NCBI GenBank assembly: GCA_937136055.1 | Contig: CAKZOD010000029.1 | Coordinates: forward strand, 16,303 to 80,302 | Direction: 5' to 3' | Length of the DNA: 64,000 nt | Source of the DNA: an uncultured Oceanospirillaceae bacterium | GTDB taxonomy: Bacteria; Pseudomonadota; Gammaproteobacteria; Pseudomonadales; Balneatricaceae | Shown: piece after piece, positions 47,311 to 57,694 of the stretch | How the letters are laid out: every line of letters begins with the position of its first letter | Numbering within the stretch: the stretch's first letter is position 1 | Notes under the pieces: model-generated | Seen by the model: the letters and a program-made list of their open reading frames with translations, nothing else | What the model was told of the DNA's origin: nothing | The model's database searches: none | Program-made: the position numbers and the translations under genes

Positions 47311-47399
47311 AAAACAAGGGCTTGCGTTTATAGATTGATAATAGCAAAGTGCTAAAGTCAATTTAAAGCCTAGAGCTTTTTTAAAGAAAGGATAAAACA

Positions 47400-48602
47400 A
47401 TGCAACAAGTTTATATTTGTGATGCCGTACGTACACCGATTGGCCGTTATGCGGGGGCGTTATCTTCGGTACGTGCCGATGATCTTGGAGCGTTGCCCAT
47501 TAAAGCGCTGATCGAGCGTAACCCGCATGTGAATTGGCAGCAAGTTGAAGAGGTTTTTTACGGCTGTGCTAACCAAGCCGGTGAAGATAACCGTGATGTA
47601 GCACGCATGAGTGGTTTGTTAGCAGGTTTACCTATTGAGGTGCCTGGTGTGACGCTAAATCGTTTGTGTGGATCGGGTATGGATGCAGTCGGCAGTGCCG
47701 CACGCGCGATCATGAGTGGTCAGATGAACATGGCGATTGCAGGTGGGGTGGAATCGATGTCTCGTGCACCTTTTGTGATGGCAAAGCCCACCACTGCCTT
47801 TAACCGTGCACCAGATATGATGGATACAACGATAGGTTGGCGCTTTATTAACAAAGCACTGCAAAAGCAGTACGGCACAGATTCAATGCCTGAAACAGCG
47901 GAAAATGTAGCTGAGCGCTTTAACATCAGCCGTGAAGATCAAGATCAATTTGCATTGCGTAGCCAGCAAAAAACGGCTCAGGCGATGCAGGAAAAACGCT
48001 TTGATGATGAGATTATTCCAGTAGAAATTGTGACCCGAAAATCAAGTCATTGGGTGAGCGAAGATGAACATCCACGTGCTGATACGAATATTGAATCGCT
48101 CAATAAGTTGCGAGCGCCATTTCGTGAAGGTGGCTCGGTAACAGCTGGTAATGCATCAGGTGTTAATGATGGTGCCTGTGCGTTGTTAATGGCTAACCAG
48201 CAAGCGATGGATGAGCATCAACTTGAACCGATTGCCAAAGTACTAGGTATGGCAACAATCGGTGTTGAGCCAAGTATTATGGGGATAGGTCCAGCACCTG
48301 CCACTCAAAAAGTACTCGCTCAAGTTGGCCTTACTCTTGATCAAATGGATGTTATCGAGCTAAACGAAGCGTTTGCATCCCAAGGGCTTGCTGTGATGCG
48401 TGAACTTGGTTTGAAAGACGATGATGCCCGTGTTAATCCAAATGGCGGTGCTATTGCATTAGGCCATCCTTTGGGAATGAGTGGTGCGCGCCTCGTTACT
48501 ACAGCTGCTTACCAATTAAAGCGCAGCGGTGGTCGCTACGCACTTTGCACTATGTGTGTAGGTGTGGGCCAAGGTATTGCGTTAGTGATTGAATCTGTCT
48601 AA
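47400..48602 (+). CDS. paaJ: 3-oxoadipyl-CoA/3-oxo-5,6-dehydrosuberyl-CoA thiolase PaaJ
   Basis: A 400-residue thiolase starting [19 protein letters not shown]. The nucleophilic Cys lies in [11 protein letters not shown], the GHP histidine in [16 protein letters not shown], and the second Cys in [10 protein letters not shown]. Together with the paa context this identifies PaaJ/PcaF rather than a generic thiolase. It releases acetyl-CoA and later succinyl-CoA. AAGG lies 8 bases before the ATG. The 143-base gap to paaI contains the tandem repeat, so a separate promoter is possible. Confidence 0.94.
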   Translation: MQQVYICDAVRTPIGRYAGALSSVRADDLGALPIKALIERNPHVNWQQVEEVFYGCANQAGEDNRDVARMSGLLAGLPIEVPGVTLNRLCGSGMDAVGSAARAIMSGQMNMAIAGGVESMSRAPFVMAKPTTAFNRAPDMMDTTIGWRFINKALQKQYGTDSMPETAENVAERFNISREDQDQFALRSQQKTAQAMQEKRFDDEIIPVEIVTRKSSHWVSEDEHPRADTNIESLNKLRAPFREGGSVTAGNASGVNDGACALLMANQQAMDEHQLEPIAKVLGMATIGVEPSIMGIGPAPATQKVLAQVGLTLDQMDVIELNEAFASQGLAVMRELGLKDDDARVNPNGGAIALGHPLGMSGARLVTTAAYQLKRSGGRYALCTMCVGVGQGIALVIESV

Positions 48603-48644
48603 CAAAAGGTTAACAACACGAAAGGGTTAAAGAAGGGGAGCTCT

Positions 48645-49100
48645 ATGTCTATTTCCATTGTAAAAGTAGCCATTGATAATGAGCTACACAAAGCAGCATT
48701 GAAATTGTTATTTGTACAATACAGTGACGAGACTCCCGCTGACATTAACCCTGATGTAGTTGATACACTGCTGAGCTTGCCCTATTTTCATGGTTTTTTA
48801 TGCTATGACCAAGGAGAAGCGACTGGCTTTGCAATTTGTTATGAATCCTTTTCTACTTATCGTCAGCAGTTTTACCTGAATATCCATGATTTAATGATTG
48901 CTAAACCAAATCGCGGAAAAGGTTTAAGTAGGACGTTGCTAGAATCTGTTCTGCAATTTAGCCGTGATCGCAAGTTTTTAAAAGTCACTTTAGAAGTTGA
49001 TGATGATAATACAATTGCTAAAAGCTTATATGCATCTTGTGGATTCGAGGATCATCAAGTCAAGCTCAAAGGACTATTGCATTGGCAAGTTTATTTATAA
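48645..49100 (+). CDS. GNAT family N-acetyltransferase
   Basis: A 151-residue GNAT protein with the acetyl-CoA-binding region IAKPNRGKGLSRTLLESVL (R-x-x-G-x-G/S type) and a C-terminal EVDDDNTIAKSLYASCGFED stretch. The substrate is unknown. It lies 42 bases after paaJ with a strong GGGGAG ribosome-binding site and is probably cotranscribed. It is not a standard paa gene, so it may only be a passenger. Confidence 0.85.
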   Translation: MSISIVKVAIDNELHKAALKLLFVQYSDETPADINPDVVDTLLSLPYFHGFLCYDQGEATGFAICYESFSTYRQQFYLNIHDLMIAKPNRGKGLSRTLLESVLQFSRDRKFLKVTLEVDDDNTIAKSLYASCGFEDHQVKLKGLLHWQVYL

Positions 49101-49488
49101 GCCGGTAAAAGGTATCAATAATACTCATTATTATAAATAACAACTTATTGTATAATTTTTATCTGTTTTAGCGCTGATCCTTAGTATTGAACACCTTCTT
49201 TTTCTCTCTTAACTCTGCACTTTATCTTTTAAGATAATGCGGGAAGTTTTCACAGTTATTTAATCCAAGTTGTTGAAAATAAAAATATTTGGTAAGTTTT
49301 TATCAAGTTGTAAAGATGCTTTGATGATGATTTTTAGAGCGTGTTAATAAGCGTCTTCAAAGTCTGACTGTTTTGTTGTTTTTTTAAAAATTTACTCTCG
49401 CTAATATTAATGTAAAATTAACATCGATATGTTGGTGCTTTACAAAAGCAGCTATCGAAGACATCCTAAGCTACCTTATAGAGGTCAC
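49101..49488. other. Intergenic region upstream of the Cache chemoreceptor
   Basis: These 388 bases are strongly AT-rich and hold a weak 6-bp AT-only hairpin at 49117-49132 and the promoter region of the next gene. No sigma-28 consensus or ORF was recognised. Confidence 0.4.
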
Positions 49489-51165
49489 ATGATTAAATCC
49501 TTAAAACTGCAAATCTATCTGATTGCATTCATTCCTTTTTTATTAATTGCCGCCATTGGTATGTACATTCAAGTGAATGCGATGGATACGGTCAATAAAA
49601 GTGTTTCACAAATTACACAAGAATCGATAATTAATATTGAGAAGAAACGCTTAGTCACCGTGATGGACTCGGCAAAAAGTATGATTGCAGGTTACATTGC
49701 GATGCCGGGTAAAGAAGGTATGGCCGATGCACTTGTATTATTAAGCAAGTACCAGTTTGATCAAGGCACCGGTTATTTATTTGCCCATGACTCAAACGGT
49801 GTACGTTTTATGCATGGTGGCGGTGGAGCTGGTGGCATTGGTAAAAGCTTTAAATACTTACAAGACAGCAATGGCGATGGCATTTTAGATAAAATAGCCA
49901 CAGCTTCAAAACAGGGAGATGGGTTCAGCACTTACTTCTTCCCAAAGCCTGGTGAAAAAGAGCCGTCTGAAAAATACGCTTATGCTATTTACATTGATAA
50001 ATGGGATATGATTATCGGCACCGGTTTCTATATGGGAGATATTGATGAGACGTTAGGCACTATTCAAGACTCTCTTACAAAGACGGAAACAGCAAGTCTT
50101 TCAAGTAGTGTTGTATCATTGCTTATTATATCGGCTCTGGCGATAGTGATTGTGTTATTTGCCGTGAAAGTGATTTTAAAAGCGCTACTGACTCTGCGCT
50201 CAGCAGTTAGCCATTTGGCGTCGGGGGAGGGGGATTTAACTAATAAATTGCCAGAGAGCCCTATTGATCTTCTCAATGATATAGCGACTGACTTTAACAA
50301 GTTTATTGATTCAATGGCGAAAGATATTTTAGAGCTAAAACACTCTAGCTCAGAGTTAAATAACATAGCCCTTGCTTCAAATTCTCAAAAAGAGAAGCTG
50401 GAAAGCGCCTCAAATCAGCAAATTAATGAAACAACAATGGCAGCTACTGCAATTGAGCAGATGGCTTCAAGCTCAACAGGTATCGCTGAAAATGCAGACC
50501 TTACGAGGGTGTCTGCAGAATCTGCTGAACAAGAGTTTCAGCAAGTTTTATTACAGGTACAGTTATCTGACTCACAACTTGCGAAATTAGACGAAGTACT
50601 CAATGGTGTGGAGGAGTCTATTTCTGCACTGGGTGCAAATGTAGAGGCGATCAACTCGGTACTAAGTGTTATTCAAGGAATCTCTGAGCAAACGAACCTG
50701 TTGGCACTAAACGCGGCGATTGAGGCAGCTAGAGCGGGTGAGCAAGGGCGTGGTTTCGCAGTTGTTGCAGATGAAGTACGTACTCTTGCTCAGCGTAGTC
50801 AATCCAGTACGATTGAAATTAAAGATATTCTTGAGAAGCTTGAGCTAAGCGCCCAGAAAACCATTAGTGATATGGCTAACTCGACCGAGCAACGCGCGAA
50901 TGTGGTGGATGCAATGTCGAAAATTAATGAAATTATGCACTCTAGCACAGAGTCTATTAAGCAGCTCTCAACGATGAATATCCAAGTGTCTACCTCTGCA
51001 ACAGAGCAATCATGTGTTGCTAATGAAATGGCTCAAAATGTCGCTGGTATCGCCCAATTGGCTGAAGATATTAGTCAGGAATCGAATAGAAATAGTCAGC
51101 ATCTTAAGAAGCTTGAAGAGCAATCAAGAATCATTCAAAACATCACTGATAAATTCAAAGTCTAG
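49489..51165 (+). CDS. Methyl-accepting chemotaxis protein with periplasmic Cache domain
   Basis: A 558-residue receptor. An N-terminal membrane helix (about 5-27) is followed by a periplasmic single-Cache domain (about 30-185, with [14 protein letters not shown] and the later [19 protein letters not shown]). A second helix (about 200-222), HAMP and the MCP coiled coil with the [20 protein letters not shown] tip complete it. Single Cache domains bind small carboxylates and other metabolites. GAGG before the ATG at 49489 supports this start over one 20 codons upstream. Its place between paaJ and paaA suggests taxis to a compound degraded here, which is inference. Confidence 0.9.
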   Translation: MIKSLKLQIYLIAFIPFLLIAAIGMYIQVNAMDTVNKSVSQITQESIINIEKKRLVTVMDSAKSMIAGYIAMPGKEGMADALVLLSKYQFDQGTGYLFAHDSNGVRFMHGGGGAGGIGKSFKYLQDSNGDGILDKIATASKQGDGFSTYFFPKPGEKEPSEKYAYAIYIDKWDMIIGTGFYMGDIDETLGTIQDSLTKTETASLSSSVVSLLIISALAIVIVLFAVKVILKALLTLRSAVSHLASGEGDLTNKLPESPIDLLNDIATDFNKFIDSMAKDILELKHSSSELNNIALASNSQKEKLESASNQQINETTMAATAIEQMASSSTGIAENADLTRVSAESAEQEFQQVLLQVQLSDSQLAKLDEVLNGVEESISALGANVEAINSVLSVIQGISEQTNLLALNAAIEAARAGEQGRGFAVVADEVRTLAQRSQSSTIEIKDILEKLELSAQKTISDMANSTEQRANVVDAMSKINEIMHSSTESIKQLSTMNIQVSTSATEQSCVANEMAQNVAGIAQLAEDISQESNRNSQHLKKLEEQSRIIQNITDKFKV

Positions 51166-51204
51166 TTTAATGAGTTTAGTAAAGTGAGTATCGTAAGTTG
51201 ATAG

Positions 51205-51245
51205 ATAGCCAGTATAAACAAAGTGTTTGTATTGGCTATATTTTT
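51205..51245. terminator. Bidirectional terminator after the chemoreceptor gene
   Basis: A 15-bp stem with two G-T wobbles (51205-51219 with 51225-51239) and a 5-base loop is followed by A then TTTTT on the plus strand. It lies between convergent genes. Confidence 0.85.
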
Positions 51246-51328
51246 AGATCGGGTCTGAGCTACTACAAGTTATTCTTATCTACTAATTTACCGCTTTCTA
51301 ACCTAATCGATGTCCTTAGCTATTTGGG

Positions 51329-54130
51329 CTATTCAACACACATATCGGCTTCACATAAATTTACTAATTGATCGAGTGCAGCTTTAATCGCGCTAATATC
51401 AAAAGTATCGATTGCACGTTGTAGTTTGTGGCAAAACTCTGTTAATTTCTTATCTTCATGGCGTTTCGCAAACGCACTTAGCTTATGGCAAAGCTCACTC
51501 GTTTGAGTGAGGTCATTATTGTAGGCAAAGATAGTGCAGGAATCAGCAAATTCATCTATCAAATTTGTGCAGTTATTAGCATCACAAATCTCAATCGGGA
51601 ATGGGTGATTAATGACAACTTCTACGTCTTCGTGGGTATAAGGTAAATGGCGTTTAAGCTCATTGACAAATTCGTGTTTATCTAAAGGTTTTTGTAAATA
51701 AGCACTGAATAAATGACGGTGTTTAGCATCTTCACTATCGGCAACAACAGAGGCTGTGAGTGCAATAATCGGTGGAGGAGAGGTGTTTTGCTGAATGATG
51801 ACAGTCGCTTGGTAGCCGTTCATACGAGGCATGCGAATATCCATGATGACCAGATCAAACTGAAGTGCTTTACACATATCAACAGCTTGTAAGCCATCGA
51901 CGGCAATACGATAATCAAGATTAAACTCGCTTAAAATCTCTTGTAGTAATAAGCGGTTATTTTCTACATCATCGACAATTAAAATACGAGCGGGTAAGAA
52001 TTGGAACTTTTGTGAGTTTTTTACACTTGGGTAAATAGCTTTAATTGTCGAACACTCGTAGCGTAACTGATTGAGTGAAAGAGTGAAAACAGAACCTTTA
52101 TTGCGTTTGCTCTCTAAATAGATATCACCATCCATTAAGCGAGCAAGTTTGCGGCTAATTGTTAATCCTAAACCAGAGCCTCCATAATGGCTCGATTGAC
52201 CAATCTGCTGACTAAAGCTTTCAAAGATATACTCTTGCTGCTCTTTAGGGACACCAATTCCCGTGTCACTAACGCTGATTTGTAAGTTGAGATGACTTGC
52301 GTCTTTATCCGTCACATTTAATGCGATGTCTATACAACCATGCTCTGTAAATTTAATCGCATTACCTAATAGGTTACTTAATACCTGTCTGACCCGCTGA
52401 CCGTCTATTTCTACGAGATCTGGTAATTGATCACTGATAATTATATTCAGTAAAAGTCCCTTTTCCTGCACTTGAGGTAAATACAGCACCTTAACTTCAT
52501 CCACTAAAAAGCGAATATCTGACATCGACTTCTGAACGCTAATTTTGTTCGCTTCGATTTTCGAAACATCCAGAATATCGTTAATGATGTGCAGTAGAGA
52601 GGCGCCGGCTGTTTTGATGATAGCAGTTTGGCTTTTTAATTTAGTGCCTTCTACTTTTTCGTGGACAATGTTTGCAAAGCCTAAAATAGCATTCATGGGA
52701 GTGCGAATCTCATGGCTCATATTGGCTAAAAACTCTGACTTAGCTTGGCTGGCAATCTCGGCTTGTATTTTTGCTGTTTTTAAATGTCTTTCAAGGGCAG
52801 CTCGCTCAGTTAAATCTATTGCGATGCATAAAAAAGCGCGCTTCTTGTGATAGGTAATAGGAATTGCCGAGCACATCATCTCACTGACTTGGTGCTTGCT
52901 ACTTTTTAATTGCAGCATACAACGTTCTAGTTTTCCATCACGCTTTAAGCTTTTTAACGTTTGAGCGGCCTGCTTGGGAGAAGTGAATAGCTGTAACACA
53001 CTGAAAGGTTTTGAGAGCTCAGGGTTGATAGCAAAGTCTCTCATTGCCTGTGGGTTTGCCATCAGCAAATCGCCTTTTTGGCTGATAACCGCTACTTGCT
53101 GGGGGATGTTATCCAGTAAAACTCTTAACTGGCGTTGCGCTGAGCGCCTGCTGGCTACTTCTCTGCGAAGCTTGATAACCCAAAAAGTAATAATAAAAAC
53201 CACTAACAACAGACTGGCTGCTATTTTAAAGGTTAGTGCATAATCTGTTTGCGGTGCAAATTTGCTGCTTCCCCAGCTATCAAGTATTTGTTGTAGCTTG
53301 GGGAGAGGAATACCAGCAATACCTTTGTTTAGAATAGGGATCAGTGGTTCAAGCTCAGGGGTGATACTAAATGTCAGCTGTGTTAAATATTTTGTTTTGC
53401 CAACGATACGCAAGTTACTGGTGCCTAACTTGGCGATGTAGAAATTGGCTTGCGGCAAGTTGACTAACATTGCATCTACAGCGCCTGTGGATACGCCAAT
53501 TAGGCCCGATTCCGTGTTTGGATACTTGGTGATTTTTAGCTGCGGATAATCTTTCTCTATGTTGGGAAGGCTTGAAAAATAGGCACTTGAGCCGATTTTA
53601 AGATCACTGATTTGTCTTAATGAATCAACGTAACTTTGATCGTTACGCATCACAATAACAACAGGGCTTCGTAAATACGGCGTCGTTTTCTTAAGGTCTG
53701 TGATAGATTGAATAGAGCTTGAAACAAAATGGACATCACCGCTGCGCACTTTTTCTATCGCCGCAGGCCAAGTGTTAACGGGCAGTATTTCGATCGTTGT
53801 ATTTAGTTGCTCTTCAATCAAAGCTAAGTATTCAGCGACAATTCCCTGATAATTACCTTCTTCATCAAATGCTTCATAGGGTAGCCAATTAGGATCACCG
53901 CTAAACCGTATGGGTGCTACTTCGTTTAGCCATTTTCGTTCTGCGGTTGTCAGTGATAGCTGGTTAGATAAAGCAGGGATAGTACTGACTTGGTATTCGT
54001 TACTCTTCGCCATATCCGTAAGAGCAAAGCTGATGTTAGAAAATGCAAAGAGCAGCAATGTTAGAGTTAAGCGCGATAAATGGTATGGAGAATGATAGTT
54101 TTTGATCAATAACAGCAAGAAATTCATCAA
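51329..54130 (-). CDS. BvgS-like hybrid sensor histidine kinase/response regulator
   Basis: A 933-residue protein: signal anchor (about 20-37), one periplasmic SBP_bac_3 (venus flytrap) domain (about 65-290), membrane helix 302-319, PAS domain (about 333-440), HisKA with H473 in MSHEIRTPMN, HATPase with N590 and GTGIG/GSGLGL boxes, and a receiver domain with D764 (VIMDIRMPRMNG) and K814. The last ~100 residues look like a degenerate Hpt without the usual HxxKG histidine motif. It senses a small periplasmic ligand, possibly an aromatic or amino acid. No separate output regulator is adjacent. It is convergent with the Cache chemoreceptor. Confidence 0.9.
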   Translation of the reverse strand: MMNFLLLLIKNYHSPYHLSRLTLTLLLFAFSNISFALTDMAKSNEYQVSTIPALSNQLSLTTAERKWLNEVAPIRFSGDPNWLPYEAFDEEGNYQGIVAEYLALIEEQLNTTIEILPVNTWPAAIEKVRSGDVHFVSSSIQSITDLKKTTPYLRSPVVIVMRNDQSYVDSLRQISDLKIGSSAYFSSLPNIEKDYPQLKITKYPNTESGLIGVSTGAVDAMLVNLPQANFYIAKLGTSNLRIVGKTKYLTQLTFSITPELEPLIPILNKGIAGIPLPKLQQILDSWGSSKFAPQTDYALTFKIAASLLLVVFIITFWVIKLRREVASRRSAQRQLRVLLDNIPQQVAVISQKGDLLMANPQAMRDFAINPELSKPFSVLQLFTSPKQAAQTLKSLKRDGKLERCMLQLKSSKHQVSEMMCSAIPITYHKKRAFLCIAIDLTERAALERHLKTAKIQAEIASQAKSEFLANMSHEIRTPMNAILGFANIVHEKVEGTKLKSQTAIIKTAGASLLHIINDILDVSKIEANKISVQKSMSDIRFLVDEVKVLYLPQVQEKGLLLNIIISDQLPDLVEIDGQRVRQVLSNLLGNAIKFTEHGCIDIALNVTDKDASHLNLQISVSDTGIGVPKEQQEYIFESFSQQIGQSSHYGGSGLGLTISRKLARLMDGDIYLESKRNKGSVFTLSLNQLRYECSTIKAIYPSVKNSQKFQFLPARILIVDDVENNRLLLQEILSEFNLDYRIAVDGLQAVDMCKALQFDLVIMDIRMPRMNGYQATVIIQQNTSPPPIIALTASVVADSEDAKHRHLFSAYLQKPLDKHEFVNELKRHLPYTHEDVEVVINHPFPIEICDANNCTNLIDEFADSCTIFAYNNDLTQTSELCHKLSAFAKRHEDKKLTEFCHKLQRAIDTFDISAIKAALDQLVNLCEADMCVE

Positions 54131-54793
54131 TAATCTCTATAAATTAACTAAATAAGGATCGAAAGGGTGGTCATTTATTATTATTGACCTAATGGCTAGT
54201 TAACCGTTTACCCTTACTCGGTAATGCTTTAGCTATTAAGCTTTAAAGCGGCCAGCTCTCTATGAATCTTGACGTTTTTATTCTGCTGGCAGTTGTTGCT
54301 TTCTGAAAATTTTATGACAGTGTACATCCATTGAACTATTTATTAAGCAGTGCCCAGCTGAAGGTTAATGACACCCTCCAAAGAAGCGTAATGCAGAACG
54401 ATCTGGCTTCTCTGTGTCGCTAAAGCGGCATGTAAGATAATGCTTTCTTGTCTATCAAACAAGCTTTAAGCCATTGAGGCATTCAATTATGCGTCAAAAT
54501 CTGCTTGCGCAGGATATATTTTGTACGATTAATCAAAGCTGAATGGTGATTTTAAGCAATTGCTTATTAACGAAAAATTCAATTACTTAAGCCATATTTG
54601 TGATTTTTTTTGGAACAGGTAATGGTGTTTTATCGGATTTTTTGAACAAAAAAACAACGGCTAACAGTAGCGCTTGATTGATGAAGACAATGAGTGATCT
54701 AGAATACGCTATTTATGGAAATACAGCGCATGCAGCATGTTCGATATCTGATATAGTCTGGAATTAAATAAAAATTAAAATGGAGTGGTATTT
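54131..54793. other. Divergent region between sensor kinase and aldolase genes
   Basis: These 663 bases separate the divergent kinase and class II aldolase genes. Only weak signals were found, such as TATAGT at 54752-54757 upstream of the aldolase and its GGAG site at 54782. No ORF, RNA gene or notable palindrome was recognised. Confidence 0.45.
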
Positions 54794-55522
54794 ATGACTC
54801 AAGAGCAACAACTTCGTATTGATCTTGCGGCGGTATTTCGTTTAGTCAGTAAAATGGATATGCATGAATCAGTAGCGAATCACTTAAGTGCTGCTGTATC
54901 ACAAGATGGTAAGCAGTTTTTGATGAATCGGCGTTGGATGCATTTTGACAATGTTACTGCAAGTAATTTACAGCAATTAGATAGTACTGATGATAGTGTG
55001 ATGTCAACATCAGAGGCTCCTGATATTTCAGCATGGGCAATCCATGGAAATGTGCATCGAAACTTCCCTAAAGCCCGGGTTATTTTGCATCTGCATCCGA
55101 CCTATGCGACGGCGCTCTCGACTTTAAAAGACCCACGTATATTACCACTTGATAATAATACCGCACGTTTTTATAACCGCATCGCGTATGACAAAAATTA
55201 TGGCGGAATAGCCACGACTGAACAAGAAGGTGCAAGAATTGCACAAACCTTCGATGGAAAAGATGCGCTCATGATGGGAAATCACGGTGTTACGGTTGTC
55301 GGTGAAACCGTTGCCAAAGCTTTTGAAACTATGTATTACCTTGAAAAGGCCTGCAAAACGATGGTGCTTGCGTACTCTACAGGCCAGCCTTTAAATGTCT
55401 TGAGTGATGAGATTGCCGAGAAAACAGCGGCTAGCTGGGATGATTTTGACGGTGCAGCGCAGGCGCACTTTGAGCAGTTAAAAGCAATGTTGGATAAAAC
55501 GGACCCTGACTATCGCGATTAA
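54794..55522 (+). CDS. Class II aldolase/adducin family protein
   Basis: A 242-residue protein with the class II aldolase zinc site: LHLHPTYAT supplies two histidines and GNHGVTVVG a third. The family includes fuculose-phosphate aldolase and various unassigned decarboxylases or aldolases. The adducin-type subgroup seen here (long N-terminal helix, C-terminal polar tail) rarely has a defined substrate. The ATG at 54794 has GGAG 8 bases upstream. It lies alone between the sensor kinase and paaA and is not a known paa function. Confidence 0.85.
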   Translation: MTQEQQLRIDLAAVFRLVSKMDMHESVANHLSAAVSQDGKQFLMNRRWMHFDNVTASNLQQLDSTDDSVMSTSEAPDISAWAIHGNVHRNFPKARVILHLHPTYATALSTLKDPRILPLDNNTARFYNRIAYDKNYGGIATTEQEGARIAQTFDGKDALMMGNHGVTVVGETVAKAFETMYYLEKACKTMVLAYSTGQPLNVLSDEIAEKTAASWDDFDGAAQAHFEQLKAMLDKTDPDYRD

Positions 55523-55710
55523 TGCTCTTTTAGAGTTGTCGCTCTTGCCCATTGTTATCTAGCTTTTAGTGGTACTAGCCTTAAAAAATGGCTCTCTTGC
55601 TCAGTAAGTGAGCCATGTTGACTGACATACCTGAATATAGCGGCTTAAAAAGGCGTATCAATTTATACGTCAATCACGCTGTATGATCGACGCTGTAACT
55701 TTGCGAGCTC

Positions 55711-55758
55711 CTTCAATAGTACTTCAATAAATAGTGCTTCAATAAATAAAACTTCAAT
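55711..55758. repeat. Short direct repeats CTTCAAT, four copies
   Basis: CTTCAAT starts at 55711, 55722, 55737 and 55752 (spacing 11, 15 and 15 bases); the two middle units are near-identical 15-mers of the form CTTCAATAAATA followed by three variable bases. Slippage or an iterated binding site could explain it. Confidence 0.55.
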
Positions 55759-56196
55759 GAAATCATGAGTGATTCCCTAATCAATCATGACAGGCAATCA
55801 TTATTCCCTCGCTTAACCGCTTCAGTTAAAAAAATCCTAATTATCTATAGCTGTGCTTCAGCTCAAAACGATTCATCTAAAAGCGTGTGCTCAACTGATT
55901 AGCGAATACGTTGAAGCCGTAGTGATTGCATTGCAGCTCAGGATAAATCAAGGTTGAATATAACAGAGATGGTGTTTTCATAGCTTCTAAAGTGATACAT
56001 AAATAAGTAATTTTAAAATAAAATGTAACACAATATTGGTTTTTGCTGTACTGATACAAAAAAATAAAATACAATTAGCTTGATGTATCGCAATTTATTT
56101 TAATTTAACAACTCACATATGATTGTTTCCTTGAGCCACATAAATCGCGGCCAGTGGTAGCGCTAAGTTATTCGAAGTTAAGCTTAGTCATATCAT

Positions 56197-56212
56197 TGCA
56201 ACTTGTGTTGCA
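56197..56212. promoter_or_regulatory. 16-bp palindrome upstream of paaA
   Basis: TGCAAC-TTGT-GTTGCA has perfect 6-bp arms and lies 136-151 bases upstream of the paaA start. It is a candidate operator. It does not resemble the inverted repeats upstream of paaZ or paaG. Confidence 0.45.
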
Positions 56213-56347
56213 GCCATAGGCGTAAAAATAACAGTAACAAGTAGCTGCCTATGCTATTTACAATTTTTCACTCTTTATATCGCAATTTTTTACTGCAGAT
56301 GCAGTGATGGCATTTAAAGATATAGATAAGAACCAAGAGGTTATTTC

Positions 56348-57283
56348 ATGTCAGAATCCGGACAGGCGATTTTTGATCGTCGCATCGAAAGCGAGCAGAA
56401 AGTTGAACCCAAAGATTGGATGCCAGCTGATTATCGTAAAAACCTGATACGACAAATGTCACAACATGCACACTCTGAAGTGATTGGCATGCAGCCGGAA
56501 GGTAACTGGATTAGCCGTGCACCTACCTTGAAACGTAAAATGGTATTACTTGCTAAAGTACAAGATGAAGGGGGCCATGGCCTTTACTTGTATTCAGCAA
56601 CAGAAACATTAAATGCAACACGTGATGAGATGAATGAAGCGCTACACAGCGGCAAAGCTAAGTACGCCTCTATTTTTAACTACCCAGCGTTGAGCTGGGC
56701 GGATGTTGGTGCAATTGGTTGGTTGGTAGATGGGGCTGCAATTGTTAACCAGATTTCATTGCAAAGCACATCTTACGGCCCTTATTCCAGAGCGATGATT
56801 CGCATTTGTAAAGAAGAGAGTTTCCATCAACGCCAAGGCTACGAAATGATGATAGTACTGGCCAATGGTACCAAAGAGCAAAAAGCGATGGCGCAAGATG
56901 CGTTGAATCGTATTTGGTGGCCTTCTTTAATGATGTTTGGCCCGCACGATTCTGATTCTGCTCACTCTGGTCGTTCAATGCAGTGGAAAATCAAACGTCG
57001 CACTAATGATGAATTGCGCCAAAGCTTTGTCGATCAAACCGTTCCTCAAATTGAATTCCTAGGATTAGAAATGCCAGATCCTGAGATCAAGTGGAATGAA
57101 GAGCGTGGTCATTACGACTTCGGCGAAATTGACTGGGATGAATTTAAGCGTGTTATCTCTGGTGACGGTCCATGTAACCGCGACCGTATTCGTCATCACA
57201 AAAAAGCCCATGACGATGGTCAATGGGTGCGTGATGCGCTGGTTGCTTATCAAACTAAAAAGTCTGCGGCATCAGCGGCCTAA
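56348..57283 (+). CDS. paaA: Phenylacetyl-CoA 1,2-epoxidase subunit PaaA (catalytic)
   Basis: A 311-residue ferritin-like diiron protein. Metal ligands are in [19 protein letters not shown] and [14 protein letters not shown] (ExxH motifs), and the C-terminal [20 protein letters not shown] is typical of PaaA. It epoxidises the ring of phenylacetyl-CoA with O2, using electrons from PaaE. It is the first gene of paaABCDE, preceded by an AGAGG-like site and a long control region. Confidence 0.97.
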   Translation: MSESGQAIFDRRIESEQKVEPKDWMPADYRKNLIRQMSQHAHSEVIGMQPEGNWISRAPTLKRKMVLLAKVQDEGGHGLYLYSATETLNATRDEMNEALHSGKAKYASIFNYPALSWADVGAIGWLVDGAAIVNQISLQSTSYGPYSRAMIRICKEESFHQRQGYEMMIVLANGTKEQKAMAQDALNRIWWPSLMMFGPHDSDSAHSGRSMQWKIKRRTNDELRQSFVDQTVPQIEFLGLEMPDPEIKWNEERGHYDFGEIDWDEFKRVISGDGPCNRDRIRHHKKAHDDGQWVRDALVAYQTKKSAASAA

Positions 57284-57400
57284 TTTAATGTTTGAGAATA
57301 GACCTTCACGCTATTCTCAGCGAGTCTAAAATTTTAAATCCGTGGTTTACAACGGATAGAGCGCAATGTTGAACACAATGCGTTTATTTGCGAGTGTATT

Positions 57401-57685
57401 ATGAAAAAGAATAATGATTTATACGAAGTATTCCTTCGCTCAATTCGCGGTGTTGATCACCGCCATGTCGGCTCATTACATGCTGATACTCCAGAACAAG
57501 CGTTAACTTATGCCCGTGATTGTTATACAAGACGCTCTGAGGGCGTTAGCATTTGGGTGGTAAAATCTTGCGACATTACAGCTTCCCAAGAGCAAGATGC
57601 AGAAAGCTTCTACGATCCAATGGACGATAAGCCTTATCGCCACGCGTCGTATTACGTGTTACCCGATGAAGTTGATAACATGTAA
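57401..57685 (+). CDS. paaB: Phenylacetyl-CoA 1,2-epoxidase subunit PaaB
   Basis: A 94-residue protein starting with LYEVFLRSIRGVDHRHVGSLHADTPEQAL, diagnostic of PaaB. It is a structural subunit that holds PaaA/PaaC heterodimers together in the epoxidase complex. It lies 117 bases after paaA and 9 bases before paaC. Length equals that of the E. coli protein (95). Confidence 0.96.
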   Translation: MKKNNDLYEVFLRSIRGVDHRHVGSLHADTPEQALTYARDCYTRRSEGVSIWVVKSCDITASQEQDAESFYDPMDDKPYRHASYYVLPDEVDNM

Positions 57686-57694
57686 GGAGCGATT

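Larger units (their letters stand above)
55523..56347. other. Long region upstream of the paaA operon
   Basis: These 825 bases contain a 7-bp hairpin after the aldolase gene (55588-55594 with 55610-55616), short direct repeats at 55711-55758, an AT-rich section near 56000-56110, and a 16-bp palindrome at 56197-56212. No plausible gene was seen. It is the presumed control region of paaABCDE. Confidence 0.5.
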
